A program made the position numbers and the translations under genes. From an uncultured Christensenella sp. (GTDB taxonomy: Bacteria > Bacillota > Clostridia > Christensenellales > Borkfalkiaceae), in assembly GCA_910583855.1 (NCBI GenBank), contig CAJTYL010000005.1:73965-137964 (forward strand): a DNA stretch of 64,000 bases. The letters are read 5' to 3'. The notes under the pieces were generated by a model that had not been told where the DNA came from, made no database searches, and worked only from the letters and a program-made list of their open reading frames with translations. This document shows, piece by piece, positions 9,610 through 15,895 of the stretch. Positions within the stretch are counted from its first letter, which is position 1. Every line of letters begins with the position of its first letter.

Positions 9610-9648
9610 AACTTAATTATTCTCGACTGTAACGAATTAAGGAAACCT

Positions 9649-10902
9649 TTATTTTGTTCTTGCAACGTACACGTTATCGGATTTGCGGTTTCTCAGCTCT
9701 TTTACAGGGTGTTCCTTATCCTGATAGCGGTAGTCCTGCCCAAGTCTTTCGATTGCCTTTTGTATAACGAGGTGCGAAGGGTTCCTGTCGGGGTCGCCTG
9801 ACATAAAGTTCTGATAATCGAAATATCTGTGTTCGTCAGGCAACTTCTTAACTTCTTTATAACCGTCAACTTTTACCGTGTTGTCTGCGGTGAGATTGAT
9901 GGTTTCCGCAAGCACCTTTCTTATATATTCCTTGTTGCCGCCGAGCTTTAAAAGTTGAGGAAATTCGCCCGTGCCGCATACGCTTTCAAAAGTTTTATTC
10001 TCATACTTTTTCAAAAGCTTTGCCGCAGTCTTTAAGTGCGAAACTTCCATTTTGAAGTGCTCCGCCCAAATCTTCTTTATATAGTCCACGCTTTCGTCCT
10101 GCATAGCGGAGTAGTACAGCCAACACTCGCAGTATTCATGCATAACCCACTGTTCCAGCCAGGAAAGATTAGGGTCCTTCAAACTTTCATATTGGGAAAC
10201 ATGCGCTTCTTCAATCATAGCTATTTCCGCATAAAGCTTTCTGCCCAAATCGTTCTTGTACCACTGCGCAATGTTCATATAATAGTTCATTGTTTGCTGC
10301 TCGGCAGCCGTTATAGTGCTTGCAACCAGCTTTGAATAAAGGTCAGCCTTTTCTGCAACCATATGCTTTTTTATGTCGTCCGCAGGGTAGCGGTGTTCGG
10401 CAACGGTGGGGCGTCCGGGCATAATTTCGGTATACTTGCCAACGAGCGTATCCGCGTCCTCACCCTTGTCGGTTTTAAGAAGATTTGCAAAGCGGTAAAG
10501 GTGGTCGAAGTCTTCCAAAAGCGCAAAGTTCAACGCTTTTATGTTCGTTTCATCCTTATCGTGACGGGCAAGTACGGCGGTTAAGTCTATTGCAAGCTGT
10601 TCATACGCGATAGTCGTTTCAAGAATGCTTTCGTTAATGGGCTTTAAACAGCTTATACGCTTTTGCTGTTGCTGTTCCTGTCTGCGAACGACTGCAAGCG
10701 CAGAAAGAATTTCAGGCTCGTCGCAGTGCCTTGCAAACTGATGCATAAACCACGCCGATTCAAATTCAGTGCCGTTCATAAGGATAACGCGAGTTTTTGT
10801 GTAGGGGGAAGTCTTAAGCTTGTTATAGCTTTTGGGATACATTTTTTTCAAAGGTAGAAAGTTGTTTTCAAGTGATTTTGATTTTTCTTTAATAGGGTTC
10901 AT
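9649..10902 (-). CDS. Ferritin-like-fold protein of unknown function
   Basis: 417 residues, soluble and mostly helical. Helix-borne metal-site patterns are visible: EDFDH at about 130-134, EEAH near 231-234 and EVSH near 286-289, plus Glu/Cys/Tyr-rich helices between (EYCECWLYYSAM). This Glu-x-x-His spacing is typical of diiron ferritin-like domains, though it is not a canonical rubrerythrin or ferritin. A longer frame starts nine codons upstream, but the ATG at 10902 has an excellent CGGAGG site at the right distance. An oxidative-stress role is plausible for an anaerobe but not shown. Confidence 0.7.
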   Translation of the reverse strand: MNPIKEKSKSLENNFLPLKKMYPKSYNKLKTSPYTKTRVILMNGTEFESAWFMHQFARHCDEPEILSALAVVRRQEQQQQKRISCLKPINESILETTIAYEQLAIDLTAVLARHDKDETNIKALNFALLEDFDHLYRFANLLKTDKGEDADTLVGKYTEIMPGRPTVAEHRYPADDIKKHMVAEKADLYSKLVASTITAAEQQTMNYYMNIAQWYKNDLGRKLYAEIAMIEEAHVSQYESLKDPNLSWLEQWVMHEYCECWLYYSAMQDESVDYIKKIWAEHFKMEVSHLKTAAKLLKKYENKTFESVCGTGEFPQLLKLGGNKEYIRKVLAETINLTADNTVKVDGYKEVKKLPDEHRYFDYQNFMSGDPDRNPSHLVIQKAIERLGQDYRYQDKEHPVKELRNRKSDNVYVARTK

Positions 10903-10955
10903 AATATCCTCCGAAAAGGTTTTTCCCATTTAAGAAAATTTTTAAACAAAATAAA

Positions 10956-10985
10956 AAGATTTCCGCAGATTACTGCGGAAATCTT
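10956..10985 (-). terminator. Terminator of the 10970 lipoprotein gene
   Basis: 13-bp stem AAGATTTCCGCAG / CTGCGGAAATCTT with loop ATTA. Read on the minus strand it is followed by a T-rich tract. The stem includes the lipoprotein stop codon. Confidence 0.75.
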
Positions 10986-11512
10986 GCCGAACGTATTTTC
11001 GTCCAATTATAAATAACGTATAAATCTTTACCTTGATTGCCGTACGAATAAGAAATAGCTCCACCGTCATAGTCGCTACTTTGATTACTAGTGGGCGGTT
11101 CAACTATATATCCGCTATCCTCGCCGTCAATTAGTAATTTATAACCGTAATAGCCCTCGTCGCGCGGTACAAGCGAATAATTATATTCTGTTACAGAGTC
11201 GGCATTGACTGAAATTTTTAATCCTGCGGGAGTAAGGGTATGGTTTATCGAACCGTGAACCGTCATTTTGCCGTTTTTAAGTTCTATATAAAACTTGGAA
11301 AAATCAACTTCCCCGCCGACGACGTTGGGGTAAAGCCCCGTATCTTCGTCTTTCTTATCGAACACGCACATCGGATACCCGGGTAATTGACCCGTTCCGT
11401 CGTGGAAGTAATAAATACCTTCGCACGCTTTTTTATCGTCGTTGCAGCCTGTGAAAGCGAAAATACATACGCAAGATATTACGGCAAGAACAAAAGACAA
11501 TAATTTTTTCAT
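10970..11512 (-). CDS. Predicted lipoprotein, function unknown
   Basis: 180 residues. N-terminal signal peptide MKKLLSFVLAVISCVCIFAF followed by lipobox FTGC, so Cys23 is the likely lipidated residue. The mature part is beta-rich and acidic (GIYYFHDGTG, KMTVHGSINHTL, GYKLLIDGEDSGYIVEPP). This suggests a small extracytoplasmic beta-barrel or lipocalin-like fold. I do not recognise a family. GGAGATAAAG precedes the ATG. It is transcribed alone and ends in a terminator. Confidence 0.8.
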   Translation of the reverse strand: MKKLLSFVLAVISCVCIFAFTGCNDDKKACEGIYYFHDGTGQLPGYPMCVFDKKDEDTGLYPNVVGGEVDFSKFYIELKNGKMTVHGSINHTLTPAGLKISVNADSVTEYNYSLVPRDEGYYGYKLLIDGEDSGYIVEPPTSNQSSDYDGGAISYSYGNQGKDLYVIYNWTKIRSARFPQ

Positions 11513-11536
11513 AACTTTATCTCCTTATAAAATTTA

Positions 11537-11556
11537 TGCCGTTCATTGAACGGCAT
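11537..11556 (-). terminator. Hairpin downstream of the tRNA-Gly 3' fragment
   Basis: Stem ATGCCGTTC / GAACGGCAT around 11536-11556. A degenerate copy (GCCGCTC...GAACGGC, 11666-11682) follows the intact tRNA-Gly, so each tRNA 3' copy carries its own hairpin downstream on the minus strand. Confidence 0.55.
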
Positions 11557-11580
11557 AAAAGTGGAGCAGGTGACGGGAGT
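11551..11580 (-). pseudogene. tRNA-Gly 3'-end fragment (direct repeat)
   Basis: The 30 bases here are identical to 11679-11708. They contain the last 19 nt of tRNA-Gly (acceptor 3' strand, CCA and part of the T-stem) plus ten downstream bases. The rest of the tRNA is missing and is replaced upstream (11581-11655) by GC-rich, palindromic sequence unrelated to tRNA. Confidence 0.75.
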
Positions 11581-11660
11581 TTGTCGTTTCCCTTCGGGAG
11601 CCTCGGCAAAGCGTCGCTACGCTCGCGCGAACCCTGTGGGTCCTCCTCCCGTAAATAAAT
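11581..11660. repeat. GC-rich palindromic filler between tRNA-Gly copies
   Basis: About 80 bases of GC-rich, hairpin-prone sequence in an otherwise AT-rich gap. It includes TCGCTACGCTCGCGCGA (11614-11630) and CCCTTCGGGAG. The minus-strand core GAGCGTAGCGA recurs as GAGCGTAGTGA at 47173-47183. An open frame crosses the region on the minus strand but overlaps the tRNA and is not a gene. Confidence 0.5.
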
Positions 11661-11689
11661 ATGTTGCCGCTCATAGAACGGCATAAAAG

Positions 11690-11764
11690 TGGAGCAGGTG
11701 ACGGGAGTCGGACCCGCCGAAATCAGCTTGGGAAGCTGACGCCATACCGCTAGGCGACACCTGC
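11690..11764 (-). tRNA. tRNA-Gly (CCC)
   Basis: Full cloverleaf on the minus strand. Acceptor GCAGGTG / CACCTGC, discriminator T, encoded CCA; anticodon stem CAGC/GCTG with loop TTCCCAA (anticodon CCC); T-arm GCGGG-TCCGACT-CCCGT. It reads GGG codons. It is flanked on both sides by defective copies of itself. Confidence 0.92.
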
Positions 11765-11788
11765 AAAAATATATTGAATTGTAACCCG

Positions 11789-11882
11789 AGGTGACGGTAG
11801 TACCGTGTTGCACACGGTGGCATATGCACGACCCGCCGAAACAACCTTGAAGAAGTTACGCCGTATCATTAGCGACACCTGC
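11789..11882 (-). pseudogene. Degenerate tRNA-Gly-like pseudogene
   Basis: On the minus strand this starts like the tRNA-Gly (GCAGGTGTCGC) and keeps TTTCGGCGGGTC at the T-arm start. The D-loop has lost its AGCGGTA, the anticodon loop reads TCTTCAA with C instead of the invariant T33, and about 25 bases including a CCGTG/CACGG hairpin are inserted in the T-arm. It ends CCGTCACCT without TGCTCCA. It would not fold as a functional tRNA. Confidence 0.7.
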
Positions 11883-11952
11883 AAAATTTTAACAAAACAA
11901 ATATATCATATCGGTATTTTAAAGTCAAATAAAAATTTTAGCAAAAAAAGAA

Positions 11953-11990
11953 ATAAACCGAGGAACGACAAAAGCCGTTTCTCGGTTTAT
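11953..11990 (-). terminator. Terminator of tRNA-Pro
   Basis: Stem ATAAACCGAG (11953-11962) with CTCGGTTTAT (11981-11990), inner GAACG/CGTTTC pairing, followed on the minus strand by TTTCTTTTTTT. It abuts the tRNA CCA. Confidence 0.8.
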
Positions 11991-12066
11991 GGTTGAGGCG
12001 ACGGGACTTGAACCCACGACCTTCTGGTCCCTAACCAGACGCGCTACCAAACTGCGCTACGCCTCA
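11990..12066 (-). tRNA. tRNA-Pro (AGG)
   Basis: 77-nt cloverleaf on the minus strand. Acceptor TGAGGCG / CGCCTCA, discriminator A, encoded CCA; D-arm GCGC-AGTTTGGTA-GCGC; anticodon stem TCTGG/CCAGA with loop TTAGGGA (anticodon AGG); T-arm GTGGG-TTCAAGT-CCCGT. It reads CCU, and also CCC/CCA if A34 is deaminated. An A34 proline tRNA is unusual in bacteria. Confidence 0.92.
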
Positions 12067-12187
12067 ATATTTAAATATAAGTACTTATCATTCTAGCAGC
12101 ATATTCATTATACCGAAAACGTAAAAAAAAGCAACTGTTTTTAGGGCTTAAATAAATTTTAAATTATAAAATTTCAATATTTCTTAT

Positions 12188-12217
12188 TTTACAAACGCTT
12201 GCGCAGTATGATATAAT
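12188..12217 (+). promoter_or_regulatory. Promoter of mntP
   Basis: TTTACA (12188-12193), 18-nt spacer, perfect TATAAT (12212-12217). The ATG at 12224 begins six bases after the -10, predicting a leaderless mRNA. No yybP-ykoY manganese riboswitch can fit, although that element often precedes mntP. Confidence 0.75.
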
Positions 12218-12223
12218 ATGTTT

Positions 12224-12835
12224 ATGTTTTGGGGCATAATAGCATCAGTAATTTTATCTGGCGTATCCCTTGCCATGGACGCGTTTGCCGTTTCTATATG
12301 CGACGGTATGGTTTATAGAAATCTTACTAAGGGAAAAGCCGTAGTTATGCCAACAGTGTTCGGTATTTTTCAAGCTGTGATGCCGATAATCGGTTTCTAT
12401 ATATGTATGGCGTTTAGTCGAATTGACGCTTTCGATGCGGTTGATCACTGGATAGCGTTTGCGCTACTTTTCATTATCGGCGGAAAGATGATTTACGACG
12501 GAATAAAAGAACTCCGAGCAAAGGAAGAGGAGCTTAAACCCAAACAGTTCTCTTTGCCCGAAGTTTTGGTTCAAGGCGTTGCGACGAGCATTGACGCGCT
12601 TTTCGTCGGCTTCAGCCTTAACGCTATGCTTACGGGCATAAACAATGTGCAGGCGTGGGCGTGGATAAGCGTAGGCATAATCGGCGTAATCACGTTTATA
12701 ATTTCTCTCGTCGGCGTAATAATCGGCGTGAAGGTGGGGCAGCTTTTCCGCAAAAAGGCAAGCATTGCCGAAATTATCGGCGGACTGGTTCTTATCGGGA
12801 TAGCCCTTAAAATTCTTATCGAAGGCTTGCTGTAA
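12224..12835 (+). CDS. mntP: Manganese efflux pump MntP
   Basis: 203-residue integral membrane protein of the MntP (DUF204) family, six predicted helices arranged as two three-helix repeats. Each repeat carries the conserved small/acidic motif: SLAMDAFAVSICDG near the N-terminus and GVATSIDALFVGFSL in the second half. These aspartates bind Mn2+ for export across the cytoplasmic membrane. The frame also has an ATG at 12218, but the one at 12224 coincides with the predicted +1. It converges with murG, and the two coding ends overlap by 20 bp. Confidence 0.95.
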   Translation: MFWGIIASVILSGVSLAMDAFAVSICDGMVYRNLTKGKAVVMPTVFGIFQAVMPIIGFYICMAFSRIDAFDAVDHWIAFALLFIIGGKMIYDGIKELRAKEEELKPKQFSLPEVLVQGVATSIDALFVGFSLNAMLTGINNVQAWAWISVGIIGVITFIISLVGVIIGVKVGQLFRKKASIAEIIGGLVLIGIALKILIEGLL

Positions 12836-13853
12836 TCTCTTTTACAATTTTTTCGTTACCGCACTTGACTTGACACAGGTCAAGTGTTTTCTTTAAGTTT
12901 TTATCGCCGATAAGTCTGTAAATTCCTTCCAAAAGCTTTAAATCGGTAAGTTCTTTTTCGCTTAAAACTCGGCAAAGCCGTTGGCTTTGAAAATATTCCG
13001 CGTTTTTTAATTGGTCGCCGCGGCTGCGTCTGTTTTCAAGCGGGATAAAAAGAGTTGGTATTTTCAGTGCGATAAGCTCGTTTGCCGTGTTGGAGCCGCA
13101 CCTTGATACCGCCGCGTCCGCACAGGCGTAAACTAGTCCCATATCGTTAGTGAATTCAACCTGTTTATAGCCGTAAATATTCACGTCTTTTGCATTGCCC
13201 TTACCGCAGACGTGCAGAATATTGAAGTCTTTGCAAACTTTGGGCGCAATATTCCTTATATGCGCGTTAATTTTTTTGGACCCGCTTCCGCCTCCCAGTA
13301 CGATGAGAGTGGGGCGCATATCCAGCCCAAATCGCGCGTGCGCTTCGCTTCGGTTCCGCCCGAAAAGACACCCTCTCATAGGCGTACCCGTGCATATGCC
13401 CCTGTCAAACTTTTTTGCAGTGGATGGGAAAGTTGTCAAAATCTTTTCACATCTTTTTGCAATAAATTTGTTTGCAAGCCCTGCGCTCACGTCCGACTCG
13501 TGAGTTATAACGGGAATTTTTCTTTTTTTTGCGGCAAGCGCGGGTGGAACGCAGGCGTATCCGCCCTTGCAGAAAATAAGGTCGGGCTTCACTTCATCGA
13601 TAATTCTACCCGCTTCTTTTACGCTTTTTATAAGCTTAATAGGTAGCGCAAGATTGCAAAGTATTTTACCGCGCACGAGTTTGACGGCGGAGCATTCGTA
13701 ATATTCAACTTTATTTTCTGCGCAAATTCTCTTTTCGATTCCGTCAGTGCCGAGGTAGCACAGGTCGTAAATTCCGTTTAAAACTTCCATTACGGCAATA
13801 TTCGGTATTACATGCCCCGCGCTTCCGCCACCGCAAAACATAATCTTTTTCAT
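12816..13853 (-). CDS. murG: UDP-GlcNAc:lipid I GlcNAc transferase
   Basis: 345-residue GT28 glycosyltransferase making lipid II at the inner face of the membrane. The N-domain has GGGSAGHVIPNIAV, KGGYACVPPALAA and HESDVSAGLANK. The C-domain has LGGGSGSKKIN, the UDP-GlcNAc site SRCGSNTANELIA and RGDQLKNAEYF. Stand-alone location outside the dcw cluster is usual for clostridial MurG. There is no Shine-Dalgarno site. A TATAAT on the minus strand (13865-13860) ends six bases before the ATG, pointing to leaderless translation. It is divergent from the small gene at 13960. Confidence 0.93.
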   Translation of the reverse strand: MKKIMFCGGGSAGHVIPNIAVMEVLNGIYDLCYLGTDGIEKRICAENKVEYYECSAVKLVRGKILCNLALPIKLIKSVKEAGRIIDEVKPDLIFCKGGYACVPPALAAKKRKIPVITHESDVSAGLANKFIAKRCEKILTTFPSTAKKFDRGICTGTPMRGCLFGRNRSEAHARFGLDMRPTLIVLGGGSGSKKINAHIRNIAPKVCKDFNILHVCGKGNAKDVNIYGYKQVEFTNDMGLVYACADAAVSRCGSNTANELIALKIPTLFIPLENRRSRGDQLKNAEYFQSQRLCRVLSEKELTDLKLLEGIYRLIGDKNLKKTLDLCQVKCGNEKIVKEITASLR

Positions 13854-13859
13854 ATCATT

Positions 13860-13865
13860 ATTATA
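13860..13865 (-). promoter_or_regulatory. -10 element of murG
   Basis: Perfect TATAAT on the minus strand, six bases upstream of the murG ATG. The best -35 (TAAATA at 13888-13883, 17-nt spacer) is weak. Transcription would begin at the start codon. Confidence 0.55.
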
Positions 13866-13924
13866 TTATTTCTTATTGCGATTATTTATGTAAACGGGCG
13901 TCTTTACGATTAAATTAAATAAAC

Positions 13925-13953
13925 TTGACATAATATGAATGTGGAAGTATAAT
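13925..13953 (+). promoter_or_regulatory. Consensus promoter of the 13960 gene
   Basis: TTGACA (13925-13930), 17-nt spacer, TATAAT (13948-13953), a perfect consensus. The ATG at 13960 lies six bases beyond the -10, so the transcript should be leaderless. The ATG at 13939 that extends this frame lies inside the spacer and cannot be the start for this promoter. Confidence 0.88.
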
Positions 13954-13959
13954 AAGAGT

Positions 13960-14301
13960 ATGGAAGTAGAGTATATCGTAGCAATTGCGGCGGGGTCGCT
14001 GTTTTTGTTGCTGTTTTTCATTTTCATAATTTTGGTTGCGCAAAGAAAGAAAAAGGCCAAGTTGCAGCGCCAGCGCTTAGAACAGATGTACGGCGATAAA
14101 AATCTGGTCAAGATGTATTACGACTTTCTTGTTTACGACGAAGAAACCGAGAAAATCGTCGCCGCACAGGCGGAACGCAACAGCCAGATGACTTTCAGCG
14201 ACATAGATCCGTCTGCACAACCCTCGTCTGACGGCTCTATTTTCCAGACGGTTGACACTGACGGACTCGAAGAAATAGTCGGCACATATAAACCCGAATA
14301 A
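13960..14301 (+). CDS. Small single-pass membrane protein, unknown
   Basis: 113 residues. One N-terminal transmembrane helix (about 5-28, IVAIAAGSLFLLLFFIFIIL) is followed by a basic stop-transfer RKKKAKLQRQR. The acidic cytoplasmic tail has MYGDKNLVKMYYDFLVYDEETEK and a Ser/Asp/Pro-rich end. I recognise no family. It is expressed from a perfect consensus promoter as a leaderless mRNA and closed by a strong hairpin. High expression and membrane anchoring suggest a structural or regulatory adaptor, but this is speculative. Confidence 0.75.
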   Translation: MEVEYIVAIAAGSLFLLLFFIFIILVAQRKKKAKLQRQRLEQMYGDKNLVKMYYDFLVYDEETEKIVAAQAERNSQMTFSDIDPSAQPSSDGSIFQTVDTDGLEEIVGTYKPE

Positions 14302-14319
14302 ATTAATTTCTTTTAACTG

Positions 14320-14355
14320 TAAAAAGTCGCGCGATTTAAAATCGCGCGACTTTTA
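14320..14355. terminator. Bidirectional terminator
   Basis: Stem AAAAGTCGCGCGAT / ATCGCGCGACTTTT (14322-14335 with 14341-14354) between converging genes. T-runs follow on both strands. Confidence 0.9.
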
Positions 14356-14790
14356 CTTCATTTTGAAATTCATAATAAGCGGCATTGAAATTATCAATTT
14401 AGTTATCGTAAATTTGCCGTTTTCAATCTTCGTGCCTTCCTTAAACTTTACGCCTAAAATTCCGACCTCGCCCGTAAATTCCCGCGTGTCGGGGTTAACT
14501 TCGTAAGCGCCCTCAAAGGTTTTCTTTTTGCCGTCTTTCGGTTTAAAGCTGACTTCCATTTTTTCATCGTCAAGAAGTGAAATTATTATAAAATCGTACT
14601 TTTCAAGTAAATCTTTCTCGCCAAGTCGTGCCGAAACGCATTCGTATTCGCCGATATACGGCTTGGTTATAGTTTTTAGCGACCCGTTTTTGTCACCGGA
14701 TGCCGCGCTTGCCTGTGAAGAAGAGCAGGCGGGAAAGAGAAATAGCAACAAAGAAAGTACGACGGTTATAAATAATATCTTTTTTTTCAT
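14353..14790 (-). CDS. Predicted lipoprotein, function unknown
   Basis: 145 residues. Signal peptide MKKKILFITVVLSLLLFLF with lipobox FPAC, then a Ser-rich linker. The small beta-rich domain (IGEYECVSARLGEKDL, KMEVSFKPKDGKKKTFEGAY, REFTGEVGILGVKF) has alternating strands reminiscent of a lipocalin-like fold. A longer frame begins 17 codons upstream, but the ATG at 14790 places the signal peptide at the N-terminus. No clear ribosome site precedes it. No family recognised. Confidence 0.75.
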   Translation of the reverse strand: MKKKILFITVVLSLLLFLFPACSSSQASAASGDKNGSLKTITKPYIGEYECVSARLGEKDLLEKYDFIIISLLDDEKMEVSFKPKDGKKKTFEGAYEVNPDTREFTGEVGILGVKFKEGTKIENGKFTITKLIISMPLIMNFKMK

Positions 14791-14829
14791 ATCCAAATCA
14801 GTATGCGCAGTTATGCAAAAATTAAACGA

Positions 14830-14858
14830 TTGACACCTCAATATGAAGTTTGTATAAT
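14830..14858 (+). promoter_or_regulatory. Consensus promoter of the DUF2207-like pair
   Basis: TTGACA (14830-14835), 17-nt spacer, TATAAT (14853-14858). Unlike several others in this window, it leaves a short leader carrying GAGG before the ATG at 14879. Confidence 0.88.
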
Positions 14859-14878
14859 TATATAGGTAGAGGAAATAA

Positions 14879-15895
14879 ATGGTTTATTACGTTATTTCGG
14901 GTTTAATATACGCTTGTATAATTGCGATAATTTTGCTTGCGCTCATTTTCGGTTTACGCGCCAAAACCTACGTGAAAAGAGAAAAAATAACCAGCCTTGC
15001 TAAAGGTTTTTCGCCGTTGGACGTTCAGCGTATATTTTTAGGTAAAACATATCCGAGAAAGTTGACGCGCGCCTTAATAGTTCATTGGGCGCAGATGGGT
15101 TATATACGTGTAAAGTATATAGATAAAACCTATGTAAGGCTTACCTTAGTTAAAAATCCGCCAACGCATTCTTCAAAAGACGCAGTATTTTTTGATAGGG
15201 GCGTTTACGTTCGGGAGCGCGATTTATTTAATAAGCTTTTTGGTAGAAAAAACGCAGTGGAAGTGAACGTTAACCGCGCAATGTTTTCCCGTAGCGTTGT
15301 AAAGTCGGTAAACTCCGGCTATGCCGTGCGTGAGGAAGAAGGGGTATATTCTTCCGAGCATTATGCACTTAAAATAATTACAACCGTTTTATCCGTATTG
15401 CCTTTCGTATTGGCAAGTATTTATTTGTGCTTAGTTTTGGAAAGCGGCGTCGGAGTCATATTCCCATTCATAATGTGTATGGGCTTATTCTTTTTCAGGT
15501 TCGTGCGCGATGTGCCGTTCTTTCCACGGATTGCCATAGGCGTATCGTTTGGCGGAGGAGGAGTGGGATTGCTTATTTGGTGGTATACTCAAATATCGGA
15601 TCCGTTCTGCATAGGTTACACCGCAGTGGCTATTCTCTTTATAGGTTCTCTGCTTTTGATAAGGTTCGTTGATTATCGCGAAAAAAACAACCTGAACGAT
15701 TATTCCAATCTAATCAATTACCGCAGATATCTGCTTTTCGGGCGTAAGTCCGAACTTTTTACTTTCGACTATTACGCAATCTTACCGTATCTGTATGCGT
15801 TTAATATAAAGGTGTTAGTTAAGCGCAAATTCAATACCGTCCAACTTCCCTCTTGGTATATAAGTGAAAACGGGGAAAGGGGGAATTTGCTGTGA
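14879..15895 (+). CDS. DUF2207-like membrane protein (first paralogue)
   Basis: 338 residues. Topology: one N-terminal helix (3-25), a soluble wing (about 35-165) with FSPLDVQRIFLGKTYPRKLTRALIVHW recognisable as the DUF2207 cytosolic motif (15-residue core SPLDVQRIFLGKTYP), four hydrophobic helices at about 165-265, and a basic C-terminal helix domain. It corresponds to the C-terminal half of DUF2207 proteins, without their extracellular N-terminal domain. The stop overlaps the GTG of a related downstream gene (GTGA). Function unknown. Confidence 0.75.
   Translation: MVYYVISGLIYACIIAIILLALIFGLRAKTYVKREKITSLAKGFSPLDVQRIFLGKTYPRKLTRALIVHWAQMGYIRVKYIDKTYVRLTLVKNPPTHSSKDAVFFDRGVYVRERDLFNKLFGRKNAVEVNVNRAMFSRSVVKSVNSGYAVREEEGVYSSEHYALKIITTVLSVLPFVLASIYLCLVLESGVGVIFPFIMCMGLFFFRFVRDVPFFPRIAIGVSFGGGGVGLLIWWYTQISDPFCIGYTAVAILFIGSLLLIRFVDYREKNNLNDYSNLINYRRYLLFGRKSELFTFDYYAILPYLYAFNIKVLVKRKFNTVQLPSWYISENGERGNLL

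Noticed and set aside
11517..11813. 98-aa minus-strand open frame
   Set aside because: It runs across the intact tRNA-Gly and its fragments and shows no ribosome site or family features.
11805..11996. 63-aa plus-strand open frame
   Set aside because: It crosses the tRNA-Gly pseudogene and the tRNA-Pro terminator antisense; no coding features.
13939..13959. Upstream ATG extending the 13960 gene
   Set aside because: It lies inside the spacer of a perfect consensus promoter, so it would not be transcribed from it.
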